Assembly: GCA_964627045.1 (NCBI GenBank)
Contig: CAZVIK010000045.1
Coordinates: 1-22,985 of the forward strand
Direction: 5' to 3'
DNA length: 22,985 nt
Origin: CAZVIK01 sp964627045
Lineage (GTDB): Bacteria; Acidobacteriota; Terriglobia; Bryobacterales; Bryobacteraceae
The translations under genes were made by a program, and so were the position numbers. Every line of letters starts with the position of its first letter. Within the stretch, counting starts at the first letter, position 1. Of this stretch, positions 22,985 through 22,985 are shown one piece after another. Under the pieces are notes generated by a model that searched no databases, was not told where the DNA came from, and was given only the letters and a program-made list of their open reading frames with translations.

Positions 22985-22985
22985 G

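Overview
The window looks like a piece of an Acidobacteriota chromosome, most likely Bryobacterales/Solibacter-like. The best clue is the large secreted NHL-repeat protein at 10611-13343. It ends in what I recognise as the Solibacter-type C-terminal domain (TIGR03437), which is very common in that lineage. High GC, an N-terminal winged-helix-like domain on a membrane protein, a HipA-like orphan kinase and lysine-rich H1-like tails fit the same group. The assignment is inference from family recognition, with no database search. No rRNA, tRNA, CRISPR array, phage or transposase gene was seen.

Layout. (1) 1-5000, all +: the 3' part of an EF-G2-like GTPase, an MltD-like lytic transglycosylase lipoprotein, a histone-H1-like protein with an acidic head and basic tail, and a HipA-like kinase. 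(2) 5003-6279, +: a class-IV PLP aminotransferase/lyase translationally coupled to a small protein with two zinc ribbons. (3) 6280-7056: 777 bp without a convincing gene, mostly a 594-bp element bounded by 18-bp imperfect inverted repeats, then an AT-rich terminator zone. (4) 7057-8726, -: a GAF protein coupled to a secreted YCF48-like propeller, divergent from (5) 9087-10380, +: a bactofilin and a degenerate methyltransferase. (6) 10611-13343, +: the NHL/TIGR03437 protein. (7) 13395-17149, -: a YdeI/OmdA-like protein, a GT39-like membrane glycosyltransferase and a membrane-tethered winged-helix protein. The last is divergent from (8) 17416-19950, +: two tandem secreted CE1/Fes-like esterases. 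(9) 20021-22985, -: a radical-SAM anaerobic sulfatase-maturase-like enzyme with a SEC-C tail, a LOV blue-light receptor fused to a SpoIIE/PP2C phosphatase, and, cut by the right edge, the C-terminus of a YbjT-like/DUF2867 protein.

Themes. Several products act at the envelope or outside the cell: the transglycosylase, bactofilin, GT39, propellers and esterases. Sensing is represented by GAF, LOV-SpoIIE and the membrane-tethered winged-helix protein. The items most worth following are the LOV-phosphatase with a fully conserved flavin pocket, the inverted-repeat-bounded non-coding element, and a recurring pattern in which genes without a Shine-Dalgarno have a -10-like TANNNT hexamer 4-10 nt before the start codon, suggesting leaderless transcription.
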